A DNA stretch of 64,000 nt from Tigriopus japonicus (taxonomy: Eukaryota; Arthropoda; Copepoda; Harpacticoida; Harpacticidae): NCBI GenBank assembly GCA_010645155.1, contig JAAGOF010000250.1:546747-610746 (forward strand), read 5' to 3'. Of this stretch, positions 34,817 through 46,025 are shown in pieces. The notes under the pieces are model-generated. The model was not told where the DNA came from. It was given only the letters and a program-made list of their open reading frames with translations, and ran no database searches. Within the stretch, counting starts at the first letter, position 1. Each line of letters starts with the position of its first letter. Both the position numbers and the translations under genes were made by a program.

Positions 34817-35261
34817 ATCTGTGACCTCCTATTTTCTGAGGCATTACAATCGGGTTTCGACTAAGGATTTTTTTGTCAACAGACACCCCTTTAAAGATAT
34901 TAAAGAGAATAAGGCACAACACTCATGTGGCTAGATTACGTATTATACCTTCAGACGTACATTTCCTGTACTTCAGAATCATTTTTAAACAGAAAAATTA
35001 GGAACCATTGTGTGCTTCTGTTTCTCTCTTGTCTCAACAAAGCACAAATTTTGCATAACGTCTTTCTGATACTGGTCTCCTGCTTCATCTCCTGTTCAGT
35101 GTTATCAGTAAGGCTTGAACGAAGTTGCTGAATGTAACTTGTATTAAAATGCAACTTTGGCCCATTTTAAGCAAATTTTAAAACTTTTCTATAGTTTCGT
35201 AGCCAACAGCAACTTTTGGCATTTTTTGTCAGTCACTCAACTCTACGGTATTTTGATCAAA
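34817..35261 (-). mobile_element. Possible 5' continuation of the CR1-like LINE
   Basis: Minus-strand reading gives, with two or three stops, MSVVPYSL, then SKPDCNASENRRSQ directly up to the LTR edge. The LINE on the other side of the BEL element resumes as ISGIAKVFEKI. LINE RTs have V-x-P-x-x-K...NYRPISxxS-x-x-x-KVFEK at this point, so the two sides could be one decayed frame split by the BEL insertion. The match is short and degenerate. No BEL target duplication could be confirmed. Confidence 0.35.
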
Positions 35262-35527
35262 TGGAAGAGCGTAATCGAACAAATTCAGCTGGGGATTCTG
35301 GGGCCAAAATGGCTAAGGATGGGTGAGAACTAGGTTTGGACATTTCATAGTTTTAGTTTGCTACATGAGGAAAAAATCTTATTTCAATTGATTGTCAAAA
35401 TGAAGAAAACGAATTGGGCTCACGAGTTTTGATTAAGTTTTATGGAGGGTGAGTCTCGACACTGACGCATCCCTAGCCATTTTGGCTCCAGAATCCCCAG
35501 CTGAATTCATTCGATTACACTCATCCA
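35262..35527. mobile_element. MITE with about 60-bp inverted termini
   Basis: The left arm (about 35262-35325) contains GCGTAATCGAACAAATTCAG, CTGGGGATTCTGG and GCCAAAATGGCTAAGGATG. The right arm (about 35458-35527) is the same inverted with a few changes. Spacer about 135 bp, non-coding. The outer limit is approximate because no target duplication is evident. Confidence 0.75.
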
Positions 35528-35542
35528 TTAAGGCCAAAATAA

Positions 35543-35585
35543 GCTCAAAGATAAGATTTATCAAAGATAAATCTCATCTTTGAGC
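35543..35585. repeat. 43-bp palindrome
   Basis: GCTCAAAGATAAGATTTATC, a 3-base loop AAA, then the inverse with one mismatch. It could form a hairpin in single-stranded DNA or RNA. It may be a tiny MITE or a chance product of repeat decay. Confidence 0.7.
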
Positions 35586-37271
35586 ACATTACGAAACTTA
35601 AAGCATTTTGTTCGTAAAAGCACCAAAAATGCCTTATGAGTCCTTTAAGCGCAACCAGTGAAATGGAAAACACGTGCAACCTTTGAGCTTTAATTCGCAA
35701 ATTTTTTATTCTTACGTGTCCAATATACATTGAGAAGTTCGAAAATATGTCAAACGTTTGTGTCTGGGTGCGATATTTGGAGCTGTATTACTAATACATT
35801 AAAATACGAAATATTTAAAAAAAATATAAAAAAAATAGATACATTCGTCCAGTCTTATGTACTGTGACCTCCCAGTCAGCTGCTTGTTAAAGGACCCATA
35901 TAAAATCCCTTAAATTGTGGCCAGTTGTGTAGTGAAGAATTGGTCAGCGAGGAAAAAATACCGTCAGCCGAGATTTTCCCTTAAATTGAGATCTCTTGAA
36001 TAGACATCCAACTGAATGTACTCGTACAACGTCCAAAACTCGCCCATTCTCCTTAATAGTTTTTTTTGGGAATCATTTGAGTTTTTTTAAATTGATAAGA
36101 TTTCGGGAAAATGATTACATTTTTGACAAAACATGCCTTAAAAGTAATTATTGAACATGTAACAACAATCCAAATTATTCTGAATGTTATGTGAACTATA
36201 TTTATTCTACATGTCCACTAGATTTGCGCAACATTTACTTCACGACTGACTTAAAGCTTTAGACTGACTGAAGTACACTTCAAAACCTTTGAAAACTTGA
36301 ACCATGGTGAAGATCCTCTAACATCTGAAACGTGTCAAAAAGGCCAAAAATGTATGTAAAAGATAAAGTGGAAAATGTTATTTATTTTTCCGAGCTCTCT
36401 TTATCAAGCACGATTTGTTAGTAAAAAACAAGTACGTACAAGTCAACACATCGTCACCATTAAGTTACGTACAAGTAAAAAACACCTGAAGAAATGTTGT
36501 AGGAAATGAAATACAACAATATCTTATAAAATTAGTGATATACCGAAAGAGCTTTTGGCCGAAATTTCGGGTTGGTTAATCGACAAAATGACCCTTGACT
36601 CACGAGTCTTCAAAAAATCGACTCAATCAAAGGCCTACTAAGGAGTCCTAACTCATACTAATAATGAAGGGAAAGGACAGGAGTCAAGGACGACGTCAAA
36701 CTCACCAAGTTTGAACATGATCCCGGATTCCTTGATTCGGGAGAGAAAGTAAAAATCAACGGAGGTGACTGGATTCTTTGATATAAAAAGCTCAAACCAG
36801 GGAGGGGCTTACCTGACCTTTAAACCTAAAATCGACACACTTCAAAGAGCCCTAGCATTGGCAAAAAGAGGGCGCAAAACATTTATCAATAAGTTAGCCG
36901 CAACCATGAATATTGGTTAAAAGTTGTCCGGATCAGAAATAATAAGCGGTCAAGTCAACGGATAGCATCAATTGGATACTCAAAAATAACCTCTCCATCC
37001 CGATTTTTTTTTCAAAAAACAAATTACAATCAGTAGTAGCCTGATTTCCCGACGTTAAATGTTCCTTCGAGGAATCAATCCTATCCGCGATCCGCCTCTA
37101 AAAAATCCTCTATTTGGAGCTCAACTCAGCTGTTTTCCGTCACGCTGCGTTGAGTCCTTTGATGATAAAAACTCATGCCGAGTGATGTTTTAAAGGAGTC
37201 CAAGTTGGGCGACCTTCGTATTATGAGCCTCGCTTCGAGATTACTTAGGTAGTTAGTTCGTCTCAAAAGCG
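35586..37271. other. Intergenic region upstream of DNA ligase III
   Basis: No gene recognised over 1.7 kb. AT-rich in its first part. The last 250 bp are GC-richer and should hold the LIG3 promoter and 5' UTR, with no TATA box seen, as expected for a housekeeping gene. Confidence 0.4.
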
Positions 37272-40200
37272 ATGGGTGACAATCGTTACAGTGCGGATTA
37301 CGCTAAGCGCGTGGCCAATTGCAAAAAGTGCAAGGCCAAGATCGACAAAGGCCAATTGCGGTTAGCCAAGATCACGGCCAACAATCCGTTCAGCGATGGC
37401 GGCGACATGAAGCTTTACCACCATCCCCAATGTCTCTTTGACACGTTCCAAAGAGCCAGACCCACCACCAAAATCATCGAGGTAGGTACGTAGGTGGGTA
37501 ATTCGTTCAAGTACGGGCCTTTTTTTGCTGCAATTTCCTCGACTTCCTCCTCAACATGTTACATACCTCATATATACACATGGGGTATTGTAGCCCAAGA
37601 TTCGTTTGGATGTATTGGATAGGATGCTTGATTTATCGTGAATTTGGTCTCTTTTAAGCGTGCAGGCACAGTATTGGCTGCTTTGACGGATACCTACGAA
37701 TCGGTTGACAAGTTTTGTAAAAATACTTACGTAGCCAAAGAAATTCGATGATATCAAAATTTTTGGGCAATGTTTGGCGGGAAATTGATAGGATCACAAT
37801 TTTGTTCGTTTTTTTATTCAAAAATATATAAAATAAAGTAATTTATCTTTTCTAAGCGACCCCTCGTCATTTGGATCATCACAAAGTTAAATCGGAATTG
37901 AAGTTCCATTGAAAATCCTGTTTAGCCAAACAAATAGCATTTTCAAAGTGCATGATGCATTTTTCAATTTTTTCTTACTTGCAGGAAATCGAGGATATCG
38001 AAGACTTTGCCGATCTAACGGACGAAGACAAAGCCCTCGTGAAGCAACTCATCAAGGACAATCCTCGGGCGTCCAAAGGTCCAACGCCCACCAAGAAAGC
38101 CACGCCCAAAGCCAAGGCGTCCAAAGCCAACACGCCCATTAAAAGTCCGCCCAAGGCTGCATCCCCGCCCAGTTCTACTCCAACCGCGGATTTGCCCGCA
38201 TCTGCGGCTTTAACCCGCTCCGTTCAAGGCGATCCTAATCACAAAGATAATGGATTCCGCCAATTCCGCAAAATTTGCGCCCGTTTAGCCGAAGAACCCA
38301 GTTACAATGCCAAAACCGAGATTGTCCGTCAATTCTTGACTCGTGGCACGGATCAGAGCTCGTTTAAAGGCGATTTATACGTTTGGGTCCGGTTGTTATT
38401 ACCGGGTACGGTCAAACGGGTGTACAATCTCCAATCCAAGCAATTGGTCAAGATTTTTAGTCGGATTTTTGGCACCTATGAAGAAGATATGTTGGAGCAT
38501 TTGGAAGCTGGTGACGTGGCTGACACGATCGCCGAGTACTTTGAAAAATCCAAGAAGGTTCAACCCAATAGTAAGGCCAATTTAACCCTACACCAAGTGG
38601 ACCAGCACCTGGAAGCCTTATCCCAATTGACTCGTGAGGATGACCAGCAATCCGAATTGACTCGAATCGCCGAGCAATGCACGTCCAATGATCTCAAGAT
38701 GATCATCCGCCTCATCAAGCACGACTTACGGATCCATGCTGGAGCCAAACACATCCTGGATGGCCTCCATCCCGATGCCTATGATGCCTTTAACAGCTCG
38801 AGAAACATCATGACTGTGTTGGATAAGGTCGTGGCCATGAGGAAGAGTGGCCAAATCAATGGGCCACTCGAGGTGGCCACGGCCTTGATGCATCCGGTTC
38901 AGCCCATGTTGGCCATGGCCTGTAAATCCGTAGATATGGCATTCAAAAAGTGTCCCAATGGCATGTACTCGGAGATCAAATACGATGGAGAGCGGGTTCA
39001 ATTACACAAACAGGGCTCGGATTTCAAATATTTTTCGCGAAGTCTCAAGCCAGTTCTACCTCATAAAGTAAGTCGAGGATAATTTTTATACCGGTATAAA
39101 TGCTTAACTCGAAAGAGACCAACGTGCTAGGAATTCTTTACACTAGGTTGGTATGAGATAGACTCTAGGAATTATTGGAAAGTGAGAGGATGAAGTGAAT
39201 TTACTACTGTCTGATCTGAATAACTAAAAAAATTTGGGGTTCATACAACATGTTTTTTTGCAATATTAGACCTAATGCGAACTCAGAGTAAGAAGCTTTT
39301 TGGGAATAGAGTGAGTCAAGGCAATCAAAAAGCTATTGATAGATTTCCTTGAAGTGAGCGTACCTTGTTTAGATTAAGATTCATAGTTTCACGCGTCGAT
39401 CAATTTCAAGAATACTTGGCCTTAATACAGTTAAAAGTTGGAAATGAAAATGCTCAGTTATTAAAGAACACTTAAAAAAAGAATAACTTTGTGCTGACCG
39501 GTTCATTAGTGACCATATATCTATTGTTTTATGTATGTTCATGGTTTAACCTTAAGTAACTGAACTTCTTTGGTTTTCAGGTGAAACACTTCAAAGACTT
39601 CATTCCGAAGGCGTTTCCCGATGGCTCTGATCTAATTCTGGATGCTGAGGTGCTCATGGTGGACAACAAAACAGGCGATCCTCTGCCTTTCGGCAGTTTG
39701 GGTGTGCACAAAGGGGCGGGTTTCAAGGATGCCACGCCCTGTTTGTTTGTATTCGATTGCCTCTACTACAACGGTCAGAGTCTGCTCCAACGACCCATTC
39801 AAGAACGGAGAAAACATCTTCTCGATCACATGGTGGAAGTGGGCAATCACATCAAGTTCTCAGAAGCCCTTCTAATCACCAAAAAGCAACAATTAGGCGA
39901 CATGATCAAGCGAGTCCTCGCCCAAGGTCTCGAAGGATTAGTCCTAAAAGACCTCAAGAGCATCTATGAACCGGGAAAACGTCATTGGTTAAAGGTCAAG
40001 AAGGACTATTTGAACGACGGAGCCATGGCCGATTCCGCGGATTTGGTGGTTTTAGGGGCGTGGTATGGCACTGGAGCCAAAGGTGGCCTAATGTCCATCT
40101 TTCTCATGGGATGTGTTAATCACGCCAAGACCAAATGGCACACGGTCACCAAAGTACACACAGGATTGGATGACAACGAGCTCGAACGCGTTCAAAAAGA

Positions 40201-41542
40201 GCTCGAACCCAATATGGAGAAAATTAAGGGCGATTACTCCAAAGTGCCTTCATGGTTGGATTGTACTCGGCAGATGACTCCGGATTTTGTGGCCAAGGAC
40301 CCGAAAAAATCGCCGGTTTGGGAAATCACCGGAGCCGAATTCACCAAAGCTGAGATTCACACGGCCTCAGGAATCTCGATTCGATTCCCGAGAATCACCA
40401 AGCAAAGGAAGGATAAAACTTGGCAGACGGCCACATCTTTGGATGAGCTCAAGGCCTTGTTTAAGGCCTCTAAAGAGAATGTGGACTTTGACATTGACTA
40501 CTCGAGTGAAAGCAGTCCCAAGAAGGAAATCAAGGCTGAACCTGAAAACGGTTCTCCATCTCCGAAACCAAGTCCAAAGGTCAAAGAAGATACACTGAAG
40601 CCGTTGGTTCCAACCACTTCGTCGACAAATGGACGCTCTTTCGAGAAGAATCACATCAAATCTGAATCAAGTGGGTTCGAGTTGATTGTCAAATCGGGGG
40701 ATTTATTCGTTGGGCCCAGTTCGAATGAGTCTTTGGCCCATTGTATCAGTCAAGATTGCAAATTGGGTAAGGGGATTGCCAAAATTTTTCGCGACAAATT
40801 CGGCCGGATCTCCGAAATCGAAGCTTGCAACGCCGGGATTGGCGAAGTGGCTCCACTCAAAGAAGGTAATCGATACATCTACAACCTTGTCACAAAGGCC
40901 AAATACCATCAGAAACCTACTTATGAGAGCCTTAGACAAAGTTTGGCAGCCATGAAGAGCCATGCTTTGAGCAACGGAGTGAGACAAATTTCCATGCCCA
41001 AGATTGGATGTGGATTGGACGGATTGAATTGGAATGCTGTTCGAACCTTGATTAAGAATGTGTTCTTGGATTGTAGCATTCGAATCACGGTTTATTTTGT
41101 CGGCCAAGGAGGTCAAGAAAACAGTAGTCCAATAAAGAAGGGCACTAATCAGAGTCCTGTGAAGAAAATTGCTCCCAAGAAGAGAGCAAGTTCTGACGAA
41201 GACGATGACTACAATGCTTCAACTGACGAGGAATCGACACCGCCGAAGGTCAAGGTTGAAAAGCTCGATCTTCCAGACCTTTTTGTGGATAAGAAAATTC
41301 GTTTAGTGGATGGCATTCGATTGCCGAAGAAAATGGAACGCTATGTGGTCGCTTACGGAGGAGAGATCTTGAGTGATTTCCAAGTTGGTGAAGCCACTCA
41401 CGTAATCTATCCCAAAGGTTCAAGGAAGAAGGAACTTTTGAACAACGCCCCTTCAACGGCGCTCCATCTCGACGAAACCTGGCTTCAAGACAGTATTAAA
41501 AAACAAAAATTGGCCCATATAAAATCCCACACGATTGCCTGA
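37272..41542 (+). CDS. LIG3: DNA ligase III with an inserted TARG1-type macrodomain, 1084 aa
   Basis: An ATP-dependent nuclear DNA ligase for single-strand break and base excision repair. Exons: 37272-37481, 37985-39067 and 39581-41542, all junctions phase 0 with GTAGGT or GTAAGT donors. Residues 1-70 hold the PARP-type zinc finger (CKKC ... HHPQC) that recognises nicks. The DNA-binding domain follows. The adenylation domain has EIKYDGER with nucleophile Lys402, EGLVLKD and KVKKDYL, then the OB-fold. Residues about 797-940 form a macrodomain of the TARG1/OARD1 type (SLAHCISQDCKLGKGIA, PTYESLRQSL, MPKIGCGLDG) with the two catalytic positions kept, Lys870 and Asp911. Residues about 998-1084 are the BRCT domain that in other animals binds XRCC1. 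Human LIG3 has no macrodomain. Ligase, macrodomain and BRCT all lie in one exon, so the fusion is not an annotation artefact. Confidence 0.97.
40676..41106 (+). other. TARG1/OARD1-type macrodomain within LIG3
   Basis: A sub-feature of LIG3, residues about 797-940. It opens with FELIVKSGDLFVG (macro strand 1), then SLAHCISQDCKLGKGIA (ADP-ribose-binding loop), RYIYNLVTKAK with the TARG1 catalytic Lys at 870, KPTYESLRQSLAAMKSHAL, and MPKIGCGLDGLNW with the catalytic Asp at 911, closing IRITVYFV. The order, spacing and both catalytic residues match human TARG1 (Lys84, Asp125), which removes mono-ADP-ribose from acidic residues and ADP-ribose from DNA bases. It is bordered by Ser/Lys/Pro-rich linkers on both sides. 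Confidence 0.93.
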
Positions 41543-41660
41543 TGATTGGTTGAGTGAAAGAGTGTGATAGTGTTGTTTTAAGTTCATCCACTTTTGTTAT
41601 TCGTATTCAGACCTTGGCCATAAACATAGTGAACAGAAATGTACAGTCATACAGATTATT

Positions 41661-43319
41661 CTAATGATCTTTCCGTCGTTTTCGGTCACGATCTCGGTCG
41701 CGTCGATCATCGTCCCCGGTGCGTTTACTACTGGCACGTTTGGCAGTATCCAAAAACTGATCCAAACCAAAGGGATCCTCATCTTTTTCGAACTGAACTG
41801 GTCCGGATCGCGACGCACCAGCCGCTCCACCGCGTTCGGTGCCGCTGAATTCTTTATCGGGCACAAATCGATTAGTTTGGCGTAACTCGTCCAGATCCTC
41901 ACCCCCATAAACCTCTTGATCCACATTCTTGCCCGGACGGTAAATGCTATTGCCCACGTTGGATTCTTTGCGCCAAGCTTCCGAGTAGACATTGTAAGCT
42001 TCATCATCGCCAAAGCCGGAGCTCATGCCGCCTGAAGCGTTGAAGAGGCGAGCATCGAAAAGGCCTTCACCCGTTGGCGCGGATTTCGCTGGCAGACCCA
42101 ACGCCACCAGTTCACTCACATCGCGCTCGCGATTACGCTCCAGCTTCGATCGGCGTTCAGGCGCGGCTCGCTCCAGATTGCGCTGGCGCTGCCGGTCACG
42201 GTGGCGCTCTTGGCGCAATTCATCGCGCTCCTTCTCGTCGTCGTCTTTCTTGGAGGCACTGCGTATGCCAGCGCGCTCTTCCCGCGCCTTTTGCGCCAAT
42301 TCGCGGAGTTTGCTCTCGTTCTCTTCTTTCTTCTTGGACGCCAATTTCTTCTCCAAATTCGACCTAGCCTCCACGGCTTCCCGAGCTTTGCGATCGGCGA
42401 TGAGCAAGGACTCGGCCAATTTGCTAAAGCCTTCATTGATATGAACCTCTTGTAGCCCTCGTCCATCGGCCGCCAGACGTTTATCCAAGGGAATGGTATA
42501 ACCCTTTTGATTCTTCCAATTCGAAATGCAAGGCGGGATCTTCCAATCTTGTTGCTCTTTCACCGTCACTTTTCTGGTAGGCGAGTGCATAACCGGCGCC
42601 GGTGGCGAGGGTGGCCCACGCGGCACCTTGGTGTTAATCTTAAACCTAGGCGGCGACATGGGATCGCGCTGCGCCTCCACCATCCGAATAACGCGCTGCT
42701 TAGCGCCCGAATTGAACTCATCGCCCTGTTGCGCCGGCGTATACCTAATGTACTGCGCCGGCGCCTGTTTCGCCGCCGCTTTGACCGGCAGCGCCGCGCT
42801 GATCTTGCCCGACACGAGTTTTTCTAAGGCAGCGCGCGTGGCTTCCGTGGTATCTTGTACGGTCTCTTCATCCGGACGCTGCAACGCGCTCTCATCTTCG
42901 TCGGTAATAGCTTTGGGGAGTAAGTCGCTGAACTTGCTATACACCACCTTGTCCGCGGTATGACCTTGACGCGCGATTAAATCATACTTGACCTGGCCTT
43001 TGGCGTCCAATTGGACGGCTAGGGCGTTACTGGGTTTCCGCCCATGGGTCGTTCCGGCCGGTCGACCCAAATCCAAGGGATATTGGGCCACGTGGATCTC
43101 GGGAAAGGCTCCACCCAAGCCGAAATCGCCGATGGCGCGCGGAATGAACCCGCGGCGATGTCCGTAGGGCGGCACCGTTTTCTCGAGGGCGGCCACGGCC
43201 GTGGAGGGCGCGCTTTCGGCCTGATTGGCGGCCTTGAGGCGTTCCTCATCGCGATCCCAGACCGATTGACTGGGGGCGGGCAAGAGGGCGGAGAGCGACA
43301 CGCCGGATGTCGAGGCCAT
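41661..43319 (-). CDS. SNW1: SNW domain-containing protein 1 (SKIP/Prp45), 552 aa
   Basis: A core spliceosome (NineTeen-related/Bact complex) protein and transcriptional coregulator in the nucleus. It is a single exon on the minus strand. The start is taken at 43319 (MASTSGVSLSALLP), because the additional upstream codons to 43421 have no family counterpart. The SKIP/SNW domain spans about residues 150-320 with the signature SNWKNQKGYTIPLDKRLA from residue 266, then KLAESLLIADRKARE. A charged helical region (KEENESKLRELAQKAREERA) and an Arg/Glu-rich segment follow, and the tail is Lys/Arg-rich (RRDRDRDRKRRKDH). The length is close to human (536). The codon use is GC-rich compared with its flanks. 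It converges on LIG3 with only 118 bp between the two stop codons. Confidence 0.96.
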   Translation of the reverse strand: MASTSGVSLSALLPAPSQSVWDRDEERLKAANQAESAPSTAVAALEKTVPPYGHRRGFIPRAIGDFGLGGAFPEIHVAQYPLDLGRPAGTTHGRKPSNALAVQLDAKGQVKYDLIARQGHTADKVVYSKFSDLLPKAITDEDESALQRPDEETVQDTTEATRAALEKLVSGKISAALPVKAAAKQAPAQYIRYTPAQQGDEFNSGAKQRVIRMVEAQRDPMSPPRFKINTKVPRGPPSPPAPVMHSPTRKVTVKEQQDWKIPPCISNWKNQKGYTIPLDKRLAADGRGLQEVHINEGFSKLAESLLIADRKAREAVEARSNLEKKLASKKKEENESKLRELAQKAREERAGIRSASKKDDDEKERDELRQERHRDRQRQRNLERAAPERRSKLERNRERDVSELVALGLPAKSAPTGEGLFDARLFNASGGMSSGFGDDEAYNVYSEAWRKESNVGNSIYRPGKNVDQEVYGGEDLDELRQTNRFVPDKEFSGTERGGAAGASRSGPVQFEKDEDPFGLDQFLDTAKRASSKRTGDDDRRDRDRDRKRRKDH

Positions 43320-45959
43320 GCTCAACGAGAGGCAAACACGGTCTGGATTGTCACGGCAAGCGAGCGAGAACTCTTGAACCAGCCTTTTTGAGATTGAAAT
43401 AGAAACGGGGGAAACACGCACTCGACGCTGGAAACTTATTTGTTGTTGATCGATGAACCTTTAGGATCAGGGAGGCCATGGTGAAATTGCCAATGGGTCA
43501 AATTGACCGGACCGGACGTTGGAGAGGTCAAGTGACGATGATGAATAGAACGGTTCTCGACAACCGTGGGCTTTTCAACTTTTTCAGCCTGGATTCTTCA
43601 CCTAGGGGCCAACTTTATCGACTCATTCAAGTTTCCCATGACAAGAGATAGGTTTAAAACCCTGAAACTGGAATTGTTCTAATAAAGGATGGATAGAATG
43701 AGCTCTATATTCAGAAAAAGTAAAAATTATGTATATTTTTTAACTTCTTCAAAACTTGAAAATCAAAGCAACAAAGAAAAATATCCATTTTCTTTCTTTA
43801 TTTCTGTGAATAAAACGGAAAAATATGGCATTTTTGTTTCTAAGATTGAAAATTCGGACAATGCGAAAAAAAAAAGTCCTGTCTTTCGAAAAGGCGAAAT
43901 CAATCCCCGCTCAAGATGTGACATTCCAGTGGGGTCGTGACAATCAGAGCTTTGAATTTGGCATAGCTGATGCCAACAGAAAGACCTTCTTCGTCTAAAC
44001 CTGGGGCAGTAGTTTTGGCCCAGCGAGCTGTTTGGCAGACGATTAGTGCCAGGGCTGCCAAATTATATTGCAGAACGCGATTGAAGAAGAAAGTTCTTCG
44101 TCCTTTTTAGTCTTCAAACGTTGTTTGTCAAAGTATTGGTGTCTTTATCAATCTAGCAAGCCAAAAAGGCGAATCATTCAAGAGTCTTGAGCCAACAACA
44201 TCAAAAGGGATTTACTTTTCTGTATTCTTGTAACACGTCACTAGAATAAGTTGCCAAAGGTCTTTAGAAAAATGAATTATATCGGGCTGGGGATTAACTA
44301 TCGAGATTGCTATAAAGATTAGCTATTTTTTTCATTTGTACTAATCAATCAGGGATATTCTCTCTTCTTGAAAGACCCCAGCCATGCAGACACGCCCTTA
44401 AAAGTACAATTGCTTATCTCTTTATCAGACTACAGAAGCTTTTGGAAACCCTGAGATTGTCCCCCTTTTTCATGAATGTGACTGGGTTTTGATTTTCTTA
44501 AATTTGGGAAAAACGACAACAAAACGGAAAATTTATTTGAACTGGAAAATATAGAGTTCTTAAGGAAGGACATCCTTTTACGGGCCTTCTTTGTTTTCTT
44601 GTCAAACTTGAACGCCCAACTCCATTTGGCACGTGCTTAGTAAGCAAAAGCTTGAATACGATTTAGATTTAAAAAAAAATCAAGTTGTGACGTCAGAGAG
44701 TAAAATTGATATAGAAAATGAACATACAATCAAATTGCTCACAGTTTGATAAATTTCAGTTCATTGATTTGAAGCCAAAAAGGTTTCAATTTAGAACTGG
44801 TTCTTTAAAAAGATTAAGAGCCAGAATATTGATTTTCTTTTAAGGCACCCTTAAGTGGAAATTCTTGTTGTCTTGTCTTGTTTTCTGCTTGGCAGAGCTG
44901 CCAAATCAAGCTATTAGAGCCATATTTTCATATCTTACTCAAACTTGCCACAACAATTCAAAACCCTGTTTTTAAAAAACTGTTTCGTTAGATTGAGAAG
45001 TAATTCAAGAAGTAATCCTATAGCTTCATTGTTTAATAGAAATTCATTTTAGACTTATTTTGCTCCATTTACCAAGTATTGCGACATTAAAATAGCATGA
45101 ATTTTTTTTTATGCATTCATTAAATTATAATAGTTATTATTGTGGCATTAGAAAAAATTTGATAACGCTCATTTTGACACCAAACCAGCCAGGATTCTTT
45201 AGTTGGCATGAACTAGTCCAAGAATTGGCGTTAAAAACCTGCCCTGAAATTTGTCTCTAAAATACGTCGACGATCGACGTAATAGTGTCTCCAAGTGAAA
45301 CGTGGCCACTCGAGAATTGCACACATTTCTTAATGGTGAAATTATGGAGTGTTCAAACTCATTCACTCTTGTCTAGACCCAATTATCGTTTAATGTGACG
45401 CATTCGGAAGAAGTCAGGATGTTTAAGCTCTAAGTTTTGCTCAACCATAAGACAATGAAAGTTGTCCTTCAGTAACAATCAGTCCGTGAACATTACAACA
45501 GAGTTAAAATGATATCAATGAAATCGCGTTACGAAGGCCAATGTAAAAGATTTGACATCACCACAAACAAATCAAAACTAAACCAATTTTTTAGGGATGA
45601 GAAAGTATAAAAACTGTTTTTGTGAAAACAATTCAGAGAGTTTTGTTTGTGCAAATTTCTTAAGATAGCGCTTACATAAACATGAAGGGAAAGATCTGTT
45701 CACCATGCCATTCTGTTTTTTTTTTTTGTTGTTGTTAGTGCGCTAGTTTTATTTCTACCAGTATTGATATTACTTAACCGGCCTTTTCGAAAGACAACAG
45801 ACCTCAAGTTCCTTAACAAAGAAAATATTCCTTTCTGTTTTCAAAAAAAGCTTCATATCTTTACCATTGTTGCCACCATCAAATCAAAAAGTGCAAGTTA
45901 AAACGTAATTCAATATCACAATTGATTCAAGTCAAAAAATCACTAAATTGGAAGTGTCA
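43320..45959. other. Gene-free stretch upstream of SNW1
   Basis: No gene recognised. The first 120 bp should be SNW1 5' UTR and promoter. The rest is AT-rich with short open frames of no content. A 17-bp palindrome, ACGTCGACGATCGACGT, lies near 45265. Confidence 0.4.
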
Positions 45960-46025
45960 ATCAGTGCCAACCCCACTATTCAAGGGTTGTGCAAATCTGC
46001 CATCAGTAACTCATTCAATTACCAT
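45960..46025 (+). mobile_element. CR1-like LINE 3'-end fragment
   Basis: CCCCACTATTCAAGGGTTGT, then GCAAATCTGCCATCAGTAACTC, resembles the last 60 bp of the LINE tails at about 10130-10190 and, inverted, 16260-16330. Only the extreme 3' end is present, as expected of a severely 5'-truncated copy. Confidence 0.5.

Noticed and set aside
43319..43421. Extended SNW1 N-terminus starting at 43421
   Set aside because: The extra 34 residues have no family counterpart, while MASTSG at 43319 gives the expected length and start.
45255..45280. Palindrome ACGTCGACGATCGACGT as an operator
   Set aside because: Isolated in gene-free DNA with no nearby promoter; likely chance.
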